From Shewanella denitrificans OS217 (GTDB taxonomy: Bacteria > Pseudomonadota > Gammaproteobacteria > Enterobacterales > Shewanellaceae): 64,000 nucleotides of DNA. Below are positions 45,281 through 54,640 of the stretch, piece after piece. The number at the start of each line of letters is the position of its first letter. Position 1 is the stretch's first letter. Position numbers and translations under genes: made by a program. The notes under the pieces are model-generated. The model worked only from the letters and a program-made list of their open reading frames with translations. It was not told the DNA's origin and did not search any database. The DNA lies in NCBI RefSeq assembly GCF_000013765.1, contig NC_007954.1:310001-374000 (forward strand). Direction: 5' to 3'.

Positions 45281-46491
45281 CCGTTGATTATTGGGTCGAG
45301 TAAATCAGCCACTTTAGCGTGAGCTTCCTTGCGTTCTTCTAGGTAATCGTGGCGGTCGTAAATGCCCTCTACACCTTTGAGTTTGTGGTTTAAGCAGCGT
45401 TCGGCGACATGACCAGGCACACCTTGGGATGCAGCCAGTGTCCTGAAAGTTCTTCTTAAATCATGTGGGGTAAAAAGCAGCATATCCCCCATAAGGTTTG
45501 GTGGTTGCACCTTACGCCCTGGCTCACGACCAAACAGCTTAGAAATAGCTCTGTTAAGCGTGTCATTGCCCATGTGTGGCTTGCTTGAGGTTCGGCGAGC
45601 TGGAAAGACATAGGCAGAGCCACAAGATCTGATTTTAAGCTCATTCAGCCATTCCATAGCCTGGCGAGGGAGTGGAATGGTAATAGGTGCACCTGTCTTG
45701 CTTCTGCCTTCTGGTAAGTGCCAAAGGGCCTTATCTAACTCAAACTCATTCCACATGGCGCAGCATAGCTCACTCTTACGAAGGCCCAAAGTGACCAGCA
45801 TGGCGCAGGCTAAATAGTTATCACGGGTGAAGCTCATAGCGTTGGCTTTGAATAGCTTGAACGCTTTTTCTATCTCAGGGAAGGTCAAGGCTCTGTCTTT
45901 GCTGAGTTCAACGCCGCCAGCGTCAGAAACAGTAAATGCACTGGCAGGATTGTTTCCTAATAGATCTAACTTGATGCCATGCCTGAATAACTGCTTCAAA
46001 TACATTAACGCATCATTGGCGGTTGTCGGCCTTTCTTGAGCAATTTTCTGAACGATAGCCCTAATGTCCCTGGCATTCACTTGATCTATTGGGATTTCTC
46101 CGATGGCGGGCTTTATATCATTGCGGTATACCCGTTGTGGAATATGTGGGTGTTTAAGCCGCTTAACTAAGTCCGACTCGTACCAGTCATTAAATAAATC
46201 ATCAACCACTTTGATGGATTGTTCTTTGATTCGTTGGCGAACAATAAGGGGATCTGAGCCAGCGTTTATATCCCGCTTTTGAATGGCGGCTTCCGCTTTA
46301 GCATCGGCAAGTGAAAGGTAAGGGAATTGCCCCAAAGTGATTTCTTTACGCTTGCCATTGGAGGTATAGCGCAGCATCCAATAAGGAGTGGCACTGTTTC
46401 TTACGACGAAGTAGAGGCCGCCACCAATAGGGTGCCTTTTGGGTTCACCATTGGCGAAAGTCTGTATTTGCTTTGCTGTTATTGTTGCCAT
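45277..46491 (-). CDS. int: P4-type tyrosine integrase
   Basis: 404 aa. The N-terminal DUF4102 arm-binding domain is FVVRNSATPYWMLRYTSNGKRKEITLGQFPYLSLADAKA, followed by a SAM-like core-binding domain. The catalytic part has R in LVTLGLRKSELC, HDLRRTFRT, H in LNHKLKGVEGIY and the tyrosine of YDRHDYLEERKE. It lies next to attR with arm sites just upstream, as usual for P4/CP4-57 relatives. It inserts at the 3' end of yicC. Confidence 0.95.
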   Translation of the reverse strand: MATITAKQIQTFANGEPKRHPIGGGLYFVVRNSATPYWMLRYTSNGKRKEITLGQFPYLSLADAKAEAAIQKRDINAGSDPLIVRQRIKEQSIKVVDDLFNDWYESDLVKRLKHPHIPQRVYRNDIKPAIGEIPIDQVNARDIRAIVQKIAQERPTTANDALMYLKQLFRHGIKLDLLGNNPASAFTVSDAGGVELSKDRALTFPEIEKAFKLFKANAMSFTRDNYLACAMLVTLGLRKSELCCAMWNEFELDKALWHLPEGRSKTGAPITIPLPRQAMEWLNELKIRSCGSAYVFPARRTSSKPHMGNDTLNRAISKLFGREPGRKVQPPNLMGDMLLFTPHDLRRTFRTLAASQGVPGHVAERCLNHKLKGVEGIYDRHDYLEERKEAHAKVADLLDPIING

Positions 46492-46500
46492 TATCTTCCA

Positions 46501-46552
46501 TGCCCACCATTGCTATTTTTGTTTGTGGTAGCTGCCCACCGTATTGCCCACC
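46501..46552. promoter_or_regulatory. Arm-type integrase sites, right end
   Basis: TGCCCACC at 46501, 46533 and 46545. The last pair has the same 12-bp spacing as the left-end pair (33650, 33662), and all five are in the same orientation. The sites overlap the integrase promoter, so Int may self-repress. Confidence 0.72.
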
Positions 46553-46596
46553 ACAAATACTACAACAACTACGAACAAACAGAAACGGGTGAAAAC

Positions 46597-46622
46597 AAAA
46601 AAGCCTCGAAAATTGAGGCTTT
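46597..46622 (-). terminator. Terminator, likely for yicC
   Basis: On the minus strand AAAGCCTC-AATTTTC-GAGGCTTTTTTG forms a hairpin with a T run, 40 bp after the yicC stop and inside the element side of attR. Confidence 0.7.
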
Positions 46623-46659
46623 ATAGGGTTTTTAGTGTTCTAGCGTGACCGCGGAAACA

Positions 46660-46680
46660 TTACTCAACATTTTGTATTTG
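46660..46680. mobile_element. Right attachment site (attR) at yicC stop
   Basis: 21-bp copy of the sequence at 33557-33577; it starts with the TTA of the yicC stop on the plus strand. Insertion leaves yicC intact. Confidence 0.85.
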
Positions 46681-47523
46681 TTCCCTCATTTGCTCGATTA
46701 GCACTTTAAGCTCTACCGCGGCGGCGGTGATTTCTGCGCTGATGGATTTTGAGGCTAAGGTGTTAGATTCACGGTTGAATTCTTGCATCATAAAATCTAA
46801 ACGGCGACCTTCGCTGCCGCCTTTCTTGAGGATACGGCGGGCTTCAACCACGTGAGCTTCGAGTCTGTCCATTTCTTCGGCGACGTCTTGCTTTTGTGCC
46901 AGTAGCACCATTTCTTGCTCGATGCGGGCGGGGTCTAGCTCACCGCTAATTTCGGCTAACCGGTTGGTGAGCTTGTCACGCTGGTATTGCATTACCATTG
47001 GCATGTGAGTGCGTACGGCGGCGATTTGTTCTGTGACGCCATCTAAACGGCTAAGTAGCATGTCTTTTATGGCAGCGCCTTCACGTCCGCGAGCTTCGAT
47101 GAATTGATCTATGGCAGAGTCAAAGGCTGTCATGAGTTCTGCCCCTATGGCATCCATGTCTTGCTCGGCACTGGCGAGTACCCCGGGCCAACGCAAAATG
47201 TCGGTGAGGCTCACGTCCCCTTGACCGGCTTCCTGTTTTAACCAGTTGGCGGCATTAAGCAGCTGCTTGGCGAGCGGTTGATTCAGTTGCAACTCATTGC
47301 TGGAGTTGTCGGTTAAATCATAACGTAGATTGACTTCGATTTTACCGCGATTGAGGCGTTTACGCAGACGATCCCTAAGGACAGGCTCAAAGCTTCTAAA
47401 TTGCTCAGGGAGGCGCAGATAAGTTTCTAGGTAGCGCTGGTTGACTGAACGAATTTCCCATGAGGCCGTGCCCCATTGGGCTTTGTGCTCGATACGAGCA
47501 TAAGCTGTCATACTTTGGATCAT
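46660..47523 (-). CDS. yicC: YicC family endoribonuclease
   Basis: 287 aa. Begins MIQSMTAYARIEHKAQWGTASWEIRSVNQRYLE and ends VLIEQMREQIQNVE as in E. coli YicC. YicC is reported to be a stress-related RNA-cleaving protein that acts on the sRNA RyhB. The gene sits at the element boundary and keeps its natural C-terminus. Divergent from rph. Confidence 0.95.
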   Translation of the reverse strand: MIQSMTAYARIEHKAQWGTASWEIRSVNQRYLETYLRLPEQFRSFEPVLRDRLRKRLNRGKIEVNLRYDLTDNSSNELQLNQPLAKQLLNAANWLKQEAGQGDVSLTDILRWPGVLASAEQDMDAIGAELMTAFDSAIDQFIEARGREGAAIKDMLLSRLDGVTEQIAAVRTHMPMVMQYQRDKLTNRLAEISGELDPARIEQEMVLLAQKQDVAEEMDRLEAHVVEARRILKKGGSEGRRLDFMMQEFNRESNTLASKSISAEITAAAVELKVLIEQMREQIQNVE

Positions 47524-47750
47524 TGGATATCCTTGTGGGTGCTGTTTTACTTTTAGGTGTCAGCGAATGTAAGTGCTGTCGGTCAAGTGTGTTTGAGCCT
47601 TGACCGATTATAGTCTTTTTCCCTTGTAGAGTTAAGGCGTTAAGATTAATACCAATATAAGCGTTAAGAGAATTACCCACTAACATGGTATATCGCTGCA
47701 CTAAGCTCTATAATGTGCGCCCAGAATCGACACAGCCCACAGGACTTTTC

Positions 47751-48464
47751 ATGCGCCCAAGTAAACGTACGCCAGCACAAACTCGCCCTATCACTATTAC
47801 CCGTAATTTTACTGCCCATGCTGAAGGTTCAGTGTTGGTGGAATTTGGTGAGACTAAGGTTCTTTGTACTGCGAGCTTCACCGAAGGCGTACCGCGTTTT
47901 CTTAAGGGCCAAGGCCAAGGTTGGGTAACGGCGGAATATGGCATGTTGCCACGCTCGACTCACAGCCGTATGGACAGAGAAGCCGCTCGTGGTAAGCAGT
48001 CTGGTCGTACTCAGGAAATTCAACGTTTAATCGGCCGTTCATTGCGCGCGGCCGTTGACATGAAGGCCCTAGGTGAAAACACTATCGTTATCGATTGTGA
48101 TGTTATTCAAGCCGATGGTGGCACTCGTACTGCGGCCATTACTGGTGCTTGTGTGGCTATGGTTGATGCACTTAACTGGGCTCGCGCTAAGAACATTATC
48201 AAGTCTAACCCACTTAAGTTCCTTATTGCTGCTGTCAGTGTTGGCATCTATAAAGGTGAAGCCATTAGTGACTTAGAATATCTAGAAGACAGCGCGGCTG
48301 AAACGGATATGAACGTGGTGATGACTGAAACCGGCAAAATCATCGAAGTGCAGGGCACTGCCGAAGGTGAGCCATTCAGCCACGAAGAGTTAAACGAGTT
48401 ATTGGGTCTGGCGAAAAACAGCATTCGCGAGATCGTCGATGTGCAGAAAAGCGCATTGAATTAA
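47751..48464 (+). CDS. rph: RNase PH
   Basis: Phosphorolytic 3'-5' exoribonuclease that trims tRNA 3' ends. The 237-aa product from ATG 47751 starts MRPSKRTPAQTRPITITRNF. Signatures are GWVTAEYGMLPRSTHSR, the phosphate-binding RSLRAAVDM, and VIDCDVIQADGGTRTAAITGA with the catalytic aspartates. In-frame codons back to 47685 are not conserved-like. It forms an operon-like pair with pyrE, separated by a terminator. Confidence 0.97.
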   Translation: MRPSKRTPAQTRPITITRNFTAHAEGSVLVEFGETKVLCTASFTEGVPRFLKGQGQGWVTAEYGMLPRSTHSRMDREAARGKQSGRTQEIQRLIGRSLRAAVDMKALGENTIVIDCDVIQADGGTRTAAITGACVAMVDALNWARAKNIIKSNPLKFLIAAVSVGIYKGEAISDLEYLEDSAAETDMNVVMTETGKIIEVQGTAEGEPFSHEELNELLGLAKNSIREIVDVQKSALN

Positions 48465-48472
48465 TCAGTAGT

Positions 48473-48500
48473 TAGGGACCTTATGGGTCCCTTTTTTTTA
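48473..48500 (+). terminator. rph terminator / pyrE attenuator
   Basis: GGGACC-TTAT-GGGTCCC followed by T8, between rph and pyrE. In E. coli the pyrE attenuator lies in this same place, so UTP-dependent control is plausible; no leader pause site was checked. Confidence 0.75.
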
Positions 48501-48536
48501 CCCTTTTAAAGCCAATAGAAACAGTGAGGAGTCAGA

Positions 48537-49178
48537 GTGAAAGAGTATCAAGTAGCGTTTATTGAGTTCGCTTTAGCGCGTAAGGTATTAAGATTCGGTG
48601 AATTCACCTTAAAATCTGGCCGTACTAGCCCTTATTTTTTTAATGCAGGTTTATTTAACACAGGTGGCGACTTGGCGCGTTTGGGGCGCTTTTACGCCGC
48701 GGCCTTAATGGATGCAGGTATAGAGTTCGACTTGTTGTTTGGCCCCGCTTACAAGGGTATCCCTATTGCGACCACCACAGCGGTGGCGCTTAACGATCAC
48801 CACAATCTGGATGTGCCTTATTGCTTTAACCGCAAAGAAGCTAAGACCCATGGTGAGGGTGGCAGCTTAGTGGGCAGCGAGCTTACAGGCAGAGTCATGT
48901 TGGTCGATGATGTGATTACTGCAGGGACGGCTATTCGTGAGTCCATGGATATCATTCAAGCGCATCAAGCGACGCTCGCTGGGGTCTTGATTGCTTTAGA
49001 CAGGCAAGAGAAAGGCAAGGGTGAGTTATCGGCGATTCAAGAGGTTGAGCGAGACTTTGGCTGTAAAATTGTTTCTATCGTCAAGCTTGCCGATTTAATC
49101 AATTACCTATCGGCAAAACCTGGCATGGAAGCAGAGCTTGCTAGCGTCAGTGCTTACCGTGAGCAATACGGAATCTAG
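48537..49178 (+). CDS. pyrE: Orotate phosphoribosyltransferase
   Basis: 213 aa. Converts orotate and PRPP to OMP in pyrimidine synthesis. PRPP-binding loop VMLVDDVITAGTAIRES near 120-137, and the N-terminal KSGRTSPYFFNAGLF. GTG start at 48537 with GTGAGGAG upstream. Downstream of rph with a short attenuator-like hairpin, the classic arrangement. Confidence 0.97.
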   Translation: MKEYQVAFIEFALARKVLRFGEFTLKSGRTSPYFFNAGLFNTGGDLARLGRFYAAALMDAGIEFDLLFGPAYKGIPIATTTAVALNDHHNLDVPYCFNRKEAKTHGEGGSLVGSELTGRVMLVDDVITAGTAIRESMDIIQAHQATLAGVLIALDRQEKGKGELSAIQEVERDFGCKIVSIVKLADLINYLSAKPGMEAELASVSAYREQYGI

Positions 49179-49213
49179 TTTAGGCAAGCTGATTAGCTAA
49201 GATTAGAAAATTA

Positions 49214-49250
49214 AAAAAGCTGCACAATAGTAATATTGATGCAGCTTTTT
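49214..49250. terminator. Convergent terminator between pyrE and folE
   Basis: AAAAAGCTGCA ... TGCAGCTTTTT with a loop, suitable for both strands. Confidence 0.8.
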
Positions 49251-49262
49251 ATTACACTTTTA

Positions 49263-49330
49263 CCGTAATCCGTAATCCGTAATCCGTAATCCGTAATCCG
49301 TAATCCGTAATCCGTAATCCGTAATCCGTA
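49263..49330. repeat. 7-bp tandem repeat CCGTAAT, 9.7 copies
   Basis: Nine perfect CCGTAAT units plus CCGTA, ending 3 bp before the folE stop. Copy number should vary by slippage; it is outside the coding frame. Confidence 0.95.
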
Positions 49331-49332
49331 CT

Positions 49333-49986
49333 CTAGAATTTGGCTTGCTGTAAAAATTCGGCGCGGGTGGCTGGGTTGGATTTAAAAATCCCGCCTAAGG
49401 ATGTGGTGGTAGTCGAGCTGGTAGAGTCCATCACGCCGCGAGATTTAACGCAGAAATGCACCGCATCAATTTTTACTGCCACATCTTTGGTTTCGAGCAA
49501 GGTTTGCAATGCCACTAAAATCTGCTGTGTCAGTCTTTCTTGTACCTGCGGGCGTTGGGCGAAGAAGCGCACGATGCGGTTGATTTTAGAGAGGCCTATG
49601 ATTTTAGCCCGCGGTAAATACGCCACTGTGGCTAAACCATCTATGGTGACTAGATGGTGCTCACAGGTGCTAGTGAGGCTAATATCTTGCACCCTGACCA
49701 TCTCATCGAAGCCCATCTTGTTGTCTATGACAGTGATTTTAGGGAAGTTGTCATAATCTAGGCCTGAGAAAATCTCATCCACGTACATCTTAGCGATGCG
49801 TCTTGGGGTATCCATCAGGCTGTCATCGGTTAAATCCAAGGACATCAAGGTTAAGATCTCACGCATATGGTGCTCAATCTTAATCTTACGCTCTTCAGGT
49901 GTTGAAGTTTTTGGCAGCATAGGGGTTTCTAGCCCACGCTCGTTCAGTGCAGCTTGTACTTTGATTGCGGCGTCACTTAATGCCAT
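49333..49986 (-). CDS. folE: GTP cyclohydrolase I
   Basis: 217 aa from ATG 49986 (GGAGG just upstream; an in-frame ATG at 50010 would put that site inside the gene). First enzyme of folate biosynthesis. VQDISLTSTCEHHLVTIDG gives the zinc ligands (CEHH and the later HFCVKSRGVMDS). LPRAKIIGLSKINRIVRFFA and the GTP loop are intact. Confidence 0.97.
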   Translation of the reverse strand: MALSDAAIKVQAALNERGLETPMLPKTSTPEERKIKIEHHMREILTLMSLDLTDDSLMDTPRRIAKMYVDEIFSGLDYDNFPKITVIDNKMGFDEMVRVQDISLTSTCEHHLVTIDGLATVAYLPRAKIIGLSKINRIVRFFAQRPQVQERLTQQILVALQTLLETKDVAVKIDAVHFCVKSRGVMDSTSSTTTTSLGGIFKSNPATRAEFLQQAKF

Positions 49987-50105
49987 CTTATCCTCCAACG
50001 ACTCTGTCATACTGCTAATGAGTGTACCTTAAAAACCTTTATGGCGTTACACCGCAAGGGGGAGGGAGAATAGCGTGATTTGCTGCAAATTAATACTAGA
50101 GGCAA

Positions 50106-50143
50106 TAAAAAAGCCGACCTATTCAAATATCGGCTTTCTTTTA
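50106..50143 (-). terminator. Terminator after the S9 peptidase
   Basis: Minus strand AAGCCGATATTTGAATAGGTCGGCTTTTTTA: GCCGA stem with T6, 20 bp after the peptidase stop. Confidence 0.75.
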
Positions 50144-50165
50144 TGCATTCATACTAGTTGTAAGC

Positions 50166-52127
50166 TTAGAGGTTAAGGTTGGCGTCTAAGAAGCTCAACA
50201 TCTTCTGATAGTATTTCGCCCTGTGGTCGTCGTTATAGAAACCGTGACCTTCATCATCCATTATCATTTTTTCATAGGGATAATTACGGGCTTTGAGGGC
50301 CTCTTCCAGAGACTCTAACTGCTCGATAGGCGCACGCTCATCGTCGCCACCATGCACTAACAGCAGTTTGGCTTTGAGTTTGTCTGTGTTGTAACTCGGT
50401 GACATGGCTTTGAGTATGGTTTTATCTTGACCGAGTACTTGTTTTAAGAAACTCAAACCCGCGCTTCTCTCTGATATATCCCCCTCATCAAACATGAGTG
50501 GTAAGTCGTACACACCAGCAACACCTATGGCGCACTTGAACATGTCAGGTTCAATAATGGCACTTTGCAGCGCGCTGTAACCACCGAAGCTGCTGCCGAC
50601 GATACACATGCGGTTTTTATTGGCAAATCCTTGCTCAATCACATGGTGGGTGGCATCGATAATATCATGCTGAATATCAAGCCCCCATTTTTGGTGGCCA
50701 GCCTTTTCAAATGCTTCTCCAAAGCCACCAGAGCCACGAAAGTTTACTTGAAGCACTGCATAACCTTGACTAGCAAAAAGCTGATTTTGCGGCTCAAATC
50801 CCCAGACATCACGCACCCCGTGTGGGCCACCATGAGGGTTAACAACTAAAGGCAAGTTTTTGGCTTCAAGACCGTGTGGTAGGGTGAGATAACCTGTAAT
50901 TTCAATGCCATCACGGTTAGTAAAACTAATCGGTTTAACTTCAGCCATCAGCTCAGGATCTAGCCATTTCTTTTCTGAAAACAGATAGCTAAGTTTGACC
51001 TTCTCGGTATCGAATAGGTAATAATCACCAGGATTGCGATCGTTAAAAGTGCGTATTAACTGCTGTTTGCTGTCACGAGTTTCGCTGACAATATGTACTT
51101 GGTAGCCTGGAAATGACGCAATTAGCTGTTTAAGTTGAACACTGTGTTTGTCTTTATTATCAACGAAGGCATAGGTGGGGTAGCTATCTTGATATTCGAC
51201 GCTATATAGCTGTTTAGTTTGTTGATTTACCCAATAGTCAGTGGGGTCTAGTTTTGGGTCTTGTAATATCTTTTGTTTGTCGCCAGTTTCGAGATCGATT
51301 TTATACACGCCTAGCGTTTGCCCCATTTCGCGACCGGCAGCATAAATACTGTTAGGTTTATCTGCAAAGGAGATAGGAGTTAAATCGCTGAGTCCAAGAT
51401 TAAGCGTTTTGCTGTCTTGCCACTTACCATCGGCGCGATAAAAAACTTTGGTGTTATTGTTTTTATTTTCGCCAATGGAAAACCTTACTTCCCCTGTATG
51501 ATCTGTCATAAAACGAGCGTAGCCAACCGGTGCTTTCATGACTTTTGTTCGTTTACCATTATACAAATCAACACGATAAACACTTTGGATTAATGAAAAG
51601 TCGAGTGAACGTTTACCATCCCAAGGAATGGCGTTGACCAGCATAAATTGTTTATTATCAGGTAGTGGATCTAATATAAAAGCTGTCGCCCTAATAGGAG
51701 TATTCTTTTTAATATGTGAACCAGTCTGTTGGACATTGCTATTGTAGCCAAACAGGTATTGGACCTGGGAGCCATCGGCATTGACGGCCATCAACTCGCC
51801 ATAGTATTGAGGTACATTGGTCCAGCCTTTTAAATACACTTTTTGCAGTACGATACGTTCATTGTTGGCCCATTCATAATCACCAACTTGGGCATTACCA
51901 GGGAAGTTCAATGCATTAAGCAATTTCTTGTTGCTGGTATTTAAAATGATGAGCGTATCTTTGCCTTCATGATTGGTAATAGCACTTAAATATTCACCTG
52001 AAGGTGACAGCTTAACATTGGAGAATTCGGCACCACGGCTAAATCGTTCGGCTTGTAACAGTGAGTTTGCTTGAGCGGCATTTTGGCAGCACAACGCCAT
52101 TATTGCGCCGAGAATGAGGGCTTTCAT
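50166..52127 (-). CDS. S9 family serine peptidase, exported
   Basis: 653 aa from ATG 52127 (AAGGA at good spacing; 52133 is too close to it). Signal peptide KALILGAIMALCCQNAAQA. Propeller then hydrolase: Ser in GSSFGGYSAL, Asp in GGDDERAP and His in DEGHGFYND, plus HGGPHGVRDVW (oxyanion). Paralogous with the peptidase at 5663 but distant in sequence. A dipeptidyl- or oligopeptidase-like role in the periplasm is likely. Confidence 0.92.
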   Translation of the reverse strand: MKALILGAIMALCCQNAAQANSLLQAERFSRGAEFSNVKLSPSGEYLSAITNHEGKDTLIILNTSNKKLLNALNFPGNAQVGDYEWANNERIVLQKVYLKGWTNVPQYYGELMAVNADGSQVQYLFGYNSNVQQTGSHIKKNTPIRATAFILDPLPDNKQFMLVNAIPWDGKRSLDFSLIQSVYRVDLYNGKRTKVMKAPVGYARFMTDHTGEVRFSIGENKNNNTKVFYRADGKWQDSKTLNLGLSDLTPISFADKPNSIYAAGREMGQTLGVYKIDLETGDKQKILQDPKLDPTDYWVNQQTKQLYSVEYQDSYPTYAFVDNKDKHSVQLKQLIASFPGYQVHIVSETRDSKQQLIRTFNDRNPGDYYLFDTEKVKLSYLFSEKKWLDPELMAEVKPISFTNRDGIEITGYLTLPHGLEAKNLPLVVNPHGGPHGVRDVWGFEPQNQLFASQGYAVLQVNFRGSGGFGEAFEKAGHQKWGLDIQHDIIDATHHVIEQGFANKNRMCIVGSSFGGYSALQSAIIEPDMFKCAIGVAGVYDLPLMFDEGDISERSAGLSFLKQVLGQDKTILKAMSPSYNTDKLKAKLLLVHGGDDERAPIEQLESLEEALKARNYPYEKMIMDDEGHGFYNDDHRAKYYQKMLSFLDANLNL

Positions 52128-52231
52128 ATACATCCTTGTGGATAATAAATTATGTTGACGGGATTTTACAAAAACAAGCATAAAATTAACAGGATAATCC
52201 TATCAAGCAGTTAACTTTATGCCTCGGTGCG

Positions 52232-52825
52232 TTAACTTCTAAGCAGTTGTTGCTGAATGAAGGTCCATTGCTCATCGAAGTGCAGTGTGGGTTTTTGCTT
52301 AAATTCGCTGCGGACAAACTGAGCGATGCGGCCTTCGGCAACCGCTAACAGCAGGTTTGCTAAGATGGCTTCGTCAAGGTTAAAGCCTTGGCCTTCTCTT
52401 AAGGTTTTTTCCCGCAGTATTTGCTTAAGCTGAGTTTCAATTTTGGCAAACAGCACACTGATGCGACTGCGTAGCCTTTCGTTTTCACCTAAGAGGGCAT
52501 CGCCATTAAGTACCCGTGAAATGCCAGGGTTACGCTCAGAGAATACCAGTAATAACTGCAGCACTAATTGGCAGCGCATCATGGTATCTTTCTCTTCATC
52601 CATGATGAGATTAAGCCGCGATAAAATAGCGTCTTCGATAAACTCGATTAATCCTTCGAACATCCGTGCCTTGCTGGGGAAATGCCGGTATAAGGCCGCT
52701 TCAGAAACACCCACTTCAGCGGCAAGCTTAGCGGTAGTGATCCTTTGACCTGGGCTGGTTTCCAGCATTTGTGCCAGACACTGTAAAATGTGTTCGCGGC
52801 GATTTATTTTTGGGCTAGTGGCCAT
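52232..52825 (-). CDS. slmA: Nucleoid occlusion factor SlmA
   Basis: 197 aa TetR-fold DNA-binding protein that blocks FtsZ assembly over the nucleoid. N-terminal HTH REHILQCLAQMLETSPGQRITTAKLAAEVGVSEAALYRHFP, then RMFEGLIEFIEDAILSRL. It lies next to dut and coaBC as in E. coli. Confidence 0.95.
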   Translation of the reverse strand: MATSPKINRREHILQCLAQMLETSPGQRITTAKLAAEVGVSEAALYRHFPSKARMFEGLIEFIEDAILSRLNLIMDEEKDTMMRCQLVLQLLLVFSERNPGISRVLNGDALLGENERLRSRISVLFAKIETQLKQILREKTLREGQGFNLDEAILANLLLAVAEGRIAQFVRSEFKQKPTLHFDEQWTFIQQQLLRS

Positions 52826-52860
52826 TACTATTTCCTTGGCTCAGTGACAACTTTAGAGGG

Positions 52861-53319
52861 CTATTGGGTACCTGAATGACCAAATCCGCCTTCACCACGA
52901 TCTGAGCGTTCAAACTCGTCCACTAAGGTAAATTGCGCCTGAACCACAGGCACGAATACCAATTGTGCAAGCCGCTCACCTAAGGTTAGGGTGAAGGGCG
53001 TATCGCTTCTATTCCAGCAAGACACCATTAAGGGGCCTTGATAATCCGAGTCGATTAGACCCACTAAATTACCCAGTACTATGCCATGTTTATGGCCTAG
53101 ACCTGATCGCGGTAAGATGACCGCGGCAAGGCTTGGGTCGGCCACATGGATGGCGATACCTGTGGGGATGAGCTTAGTCTCACCGGGTGCGAGTGTGAGC
53201 TCAGTGTCTACCATGGCGCGTAAATCCATGCCAGCACTGCCTGGGGTGGCGTAGGCTGGCAATGGGAACTGGGTTCCTATACGCGGGTCGAGAATTTTGA
53301 CTTCTATAGGAGTTTTCAT
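52861..53319 (-). CDS. dut: dUTPase
   Basis: 152 aa trimeric dUTP pyrophosphatase. Motifs AGMDLRA, LPRSGLGHKHGIVL, GLIDSDYQGPL, and the C-terminal RGEGGFGHSG. Overlaps the coaBC stop by 4 bp (ATGA), so they are co-translated. Confidence 0.97.
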   Translation of the reverse strand: MKTPIEVKILDPRIGTQFPLPAYATPGSAGMDLRAMVDTELTLAPGETKLIPTGIAIHVADPSLAAVILPRSGLGHKHGIVLGNLVGLIDSDYQGPLMVSCWNRSDTPFTLTLGERLAQLVFVPVVQAQFTLVDEFERSDRGEGGFGHSGTQ

Positions 53320-54521
53320 TGTGCTGTTAATTTTTGCTCTATCAGTGTCAGTAGTTGGCGGGCTAGGGTCAGTTTATTGGTTGCTGGTAAATGCTGGCAG
53401 GATTCTTTATCGAATACCACAAGTGCATTGTCATCGGCGTTAAAGCCCAAACCTTGAATAGAAACATCATTAGCTGCAATCATATCTAGCTGTTTTTTCT
53501 CTAATTTACCTCTAGCATACTTCTCAACATCTTGAGTTTCAGCGGCAAAGCCTACGGTAAAGAGTTTGGGCTTGTGCTGAGCAACCGTGGCTAAGATATC
53601 AGGATTACGCACTAGCGCAAGTTGCATTTGCTCAGCCGATTTTTTGATTTTATCTGTGGCAACCGTTGCGATGCGATAATCGGCAACGGCGGCGCAGCCA
53701 ATAAAGATATTGTGTTCATCCACTTGGGCCATGACAGCCTCTAGCATCTGCTCGGCTGATTCTACATCGATACGTTTGACCCCATGAGGGGTGGCTAAAT
53801 TCACCGGCCCCGCCACTAAGGTGACCTCGGCGCCCATTTCAGCGGCGGCTTTCGCTAAGGCAAACCCCATCTTGCCTGAGCTGTGATTGGAGATATAGCG
53901 CACAGGATCTATGGCTTCACGGGTGGGGCCAGCGGTGAGCAGCAATTTATGACCCGTTAATAGTTTGGGTGCAAAAAATAGTTCGAGCATATGCGCAATA
54001 TCTAACGGCTCCAGCATACGGCCTGGGCCGACTTCACCGCAAGCTTGGCTACCTGATGCTGGCCCCCAGAGGGGAAAACCACGGCGCTGCAAGTTGGCTA
54101 AGTTATCTTGGGTGGCTAGATTTTGATACATCTGCTGGTTCATCGCGGGACATAAAATAATCGGGGCGCTGGTGGCTAAGCACGTGGTGGTGATCAGTTC
54201 ATCGGCCATGCCTGCATTAATACGTGCTATAAGGTTGGCCGTAGCGGGAGCGATGAGCATAGCATCGGCCCAGCGTGCCAGTTCTATGTGGCCCATGCCA
54301 GCTTCTGCGGCGGGATCTAATAAATCGCTAGACACAGGGTGCCCCGATAAGGCTTGAATGGTCAGTGGGGTAATAAAGGCCTGCGCCCCTTGGCTCATGA
54401 CTACGCGGACGTCGCAGCCGCGCTCTTTGAGACGACGGATCAAGTCGGCGGCTTTATAGGCTGCAATTCCGCCACCAATCCCGAGTAAAATTTTCTTACC
54501 TGTTAGCATGACATTCATCAC
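53316..54521 (-). CDS. coaBC: Bifunctional phosphopantothenoylcysteine synthetase/decarboxylase
   Basis: 401 aa. The CoaC half (FMN decarboxylase) has GGGIAAYKAADL, APATANLIARINAGMADEL and the ACGEVGPGRMLEP cysteine loop. The CoaB half begins near 190 with LLTAGPTREAIDPVRYISNHSSGKMG. Makes 4'-phosphopantetheine for CoA. The start is 54521 or the ATG at 54509. Translationally coupled to dut. Confidence 0.96.
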   Translation of the reverse strand: MMNVMLTGKKILLGIGGGIAAYKAADLIRRLKERGCDVRVVMSQGAQAFITPLTIQALSGHPVSSDLLDPAAEAGMGHIELARWADAMLIAPATANLIARINAGMADELITTTCLATSAPIILCPAMNQQMYQNLATQDNLANLQRRGFPLWGPASGSQACGEVGPGRMLEPLDIAHMLELFFAPKLLTGHKLLLTAGPTREAIDPVRYISNHSSGKMGFALAKAAAEMGAEVTLVAGPVNLATPHGVKRIDVESAEQMLEAVMAQVDEHNIFIGCAAVADYRIATVATDKIKKSAEQMQLALVRNPDILATVAQHKPKLFTVGFAAETQDVEKYARGKLEKKQLDMIAANDVSIQGLGFNADDNALVVFDKESCQHLPATNKLTLARQLLTLIEQKLTAQ

Positions 54522-54640
54522 CTAAGCTGAGTCTTAATTGCCGCTAAGATAGCATAAAGCGTGGCGGTTAGTGACACTCTAAACTGAAAATTTAGACCAT
54601 ACTCAGGGTATGCTTTGCATCATTCAGCCAAGGAGTGCAG

